Below are positions 6,317 to 6,696 of a stretch of DNA of 6,696 nucleotides, one piece after another. A program made the translations under genes and the position numbers. The notes below the pieces were generated by a model. That model ran no database searches. It was not told the DNA's origin and worked only from the letters and a program-made list of their open reading frames with translations. Each line of letters begins with the position of its first letter. Position 1 is the first letter of the stretch. This stretch comes from an uncultured Dehalococcoidia bacterium (GTDB lineage Bacteria > Chloroflexota > Dehalococcoidia > Tepidiformales > Tepidiformaceae), in the NCBI GenBank assembly GCA_937954195.1, contig CALFYR010000316.1, forward strand, positions 1 through 6,696, given 5' to 3'.

Positions 6317-6336
6317 GGGAGCCAACAGCCACAACC

Positions 6337-6375
6337 CGAACGTGGTTCGCAAGCTGGCCGCGCGGCCGGTAGAAT
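6337..6375 (+). promoter_or_regulatory. Candidate sigma70-type promoter with operator-like dyads for the flavin monooxygenase
   Basis: TTCGCA at 6346-6351 and TAGAAT at 6370-6375 are 18 bp apart; the -10 matches TATAAT in five of six positions and the -35 matches TTGACA in four. Transcription near 6382 would leave about 27 nt to the GTG at 6409. Two dyads sit on the promoter: CGAAC-GTG-GTTCG at 6337-6349 overlapping the -35, and the perfect 12-bp palindrome GGCCGCGCGGCC at 6356-6367 inside the spacer. A repressor site is plausible but unproven. No U-tract is present, so this is not a clear terminator for acpP. Confidence 0.5.
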
Positions 6376-6397
6376 CCCGGCACACTGTCAAAACCCC

Positions 6398-6411
6398 GGG
6401 AGGCCCACGTG
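6398..6411 (+). promoter_or_regulatory. Ribosome-binding site and GTG start of the flavin monooxygenase
   Basis: GGGAGG at 6398-6403 ends five bases before GTG at 6409-6411. This strong Shine-Dalgarno sequence fixes the start of the last, truncated gene, which opens with a non-ATG codon. Confidence 0.75.
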
Positions 6412-6696
6412 GCACAATCGCCGACAATCGAGCCAGCCTTCGATCCCGATGCCCTGCGCAAGAAGTACCAGGAAGAGCGCGAAAAGCGCCTCCGGGCCGA
6501 TGGCAACAACCAGTACATCCAGATCGCGGGCGAATTCGCGCGCTACGCCGAAGACCCGTACGCGAAGCCGTTCGAACGCGAACCCCTGACCGACGAAGTG
6601 GAAGTCGCCATCATCGGCGGCGGCTTTGCCGGCCTGCTGCTCGGCGCGCGCCTCCGGGAAGCCGGTGTCGCCAGCCTCCGAATCATCGAAAAGGGC
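6409..6696 (+). CDS. Class B flavin monooxygenase (Baeyer-Villiger-like), N-terminal part
   Basis: The window ends inside this gene; 96 codons are visible without a stop. The protein begins with a roughly 60-residue extension containing FDPDALRKKYQEEREKRLR (11-29) and a DPYAKPFEREPLTDEVE stretch (49-65). An FAD-binding Rossmann fold follows: strand VAIIGGGFAG at 66-75 with GxGxxG at Gly70, Gly72 and Gly75, helix LLLGARLREAGV, then strand RIIEKG at 91-96 whose Glu94 would bind the FAD ribose. The extension followed by this Rossmann pattern recalls cyclohexanone or cyclopentadecanone monooxygenase-type proteins, which use NADPH and O2 to insert oxygen into ketones or to oxidise heteroatoms. The diagnostic BVMO fingerprint lies beyond the window, so other FAD oxidoreductases remain possible. 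It has its own candidate promoter, so it may be regulated apart from the fab cassette. Confidence 0.8.
   Translation, partial: MAQSPTIEPAFDPDALRKKYQEEREKRLRADGNNQYIQIAGEFARYAEDPYAKPFEREPLTDEVEVAIIGGGFAGLLLGARLREAGVASLRIIEKG

Noticed and set aside
6317..6369. Intrinsic terminator after acpP
   Set aside because: Small dyads exist (6337-6349, 6356-6367) but no T-tract follows either, and both overlap a better promoter candidate.
1..6696. Mobile elements, CRISPR arrays, tRNA or rRNA genes, toxin-antitoxin or defence genes
   Set aside because: No transposase, regular repeat array, cloverleaf-like or rRNA segment was seen; nearly all sequence is explained by the six genes.

Overview
The window is GC-rich bacterial DNA with strong C/G preference at third codon positions. 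All credible genes lie on the + strand. The gene set and codon style suggest a high-GC environmental bacterium. The His-rich membrane sensor and the extended-N-terminus flavin monooxygenase remind me of Chloroflexota or Actinobacteria-type genomes, but there is no rRNA or marker gene here, so the taxon is only a guess.

Layout. (1) Up to 2380: a large cyclic-di-GMP enzyme made of a six-helix His-rich membrane sensor, a PAS domain, GGDEF and EAL. Both catalytic domains look intact. (2) 2381-2490: an intergenic stretch with a candidate promoter, a strong GC hairpin and a palindrome over the ribosome-binding site. (3) 2491-6316: a lipid or polyketide building block cassette in the order malonyl-CoA:ACP transacylase (fabD), ketoacyl synthase 1, ketoacyl synthase 2, acyl carrier protein (acpP). 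fabD and KS1 overlap by ATGA, KS1 and KS2 are 16 bp apart, and acpP follows after an 88-bp leader with possible alternative RNA folds. (4) 6317-6408: a short intergenic region with a good sigma70-like promoter and two dyads. (5) From 6409: the first 96 codons of a class B (Baeyer-Villiger-like) flavin monooxygenase, cut by the window end.

How the genes work together. FabD loads malonyl groups from CoA onto the phosphopantetheine arm of the ACP. The two ketoacyl synthases condense malonyl-ACP with a growing acyl chain. No ketoreductase, dehydratase, enoyl reductase or FabH is present in the window, so the cassette must borrow these from elsewhere or make a less reduced product. The two synthases are not equivalent. 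KS2 is a textbook FabF. KS1 keeps the Cys-His-His triad but is altered in both loops that gate ACP-bound substrate in FabF. The AT-KS-KS-ACP order recalls a minimal type II polyketide synthase. It is also compatible with ordinary fatty acid synthesis with a duplicated, diverged FabF. This is the most interesting point of the window. No mobile element, RNA gene, CRISPR array or convincing intrinsic terminator was seen.
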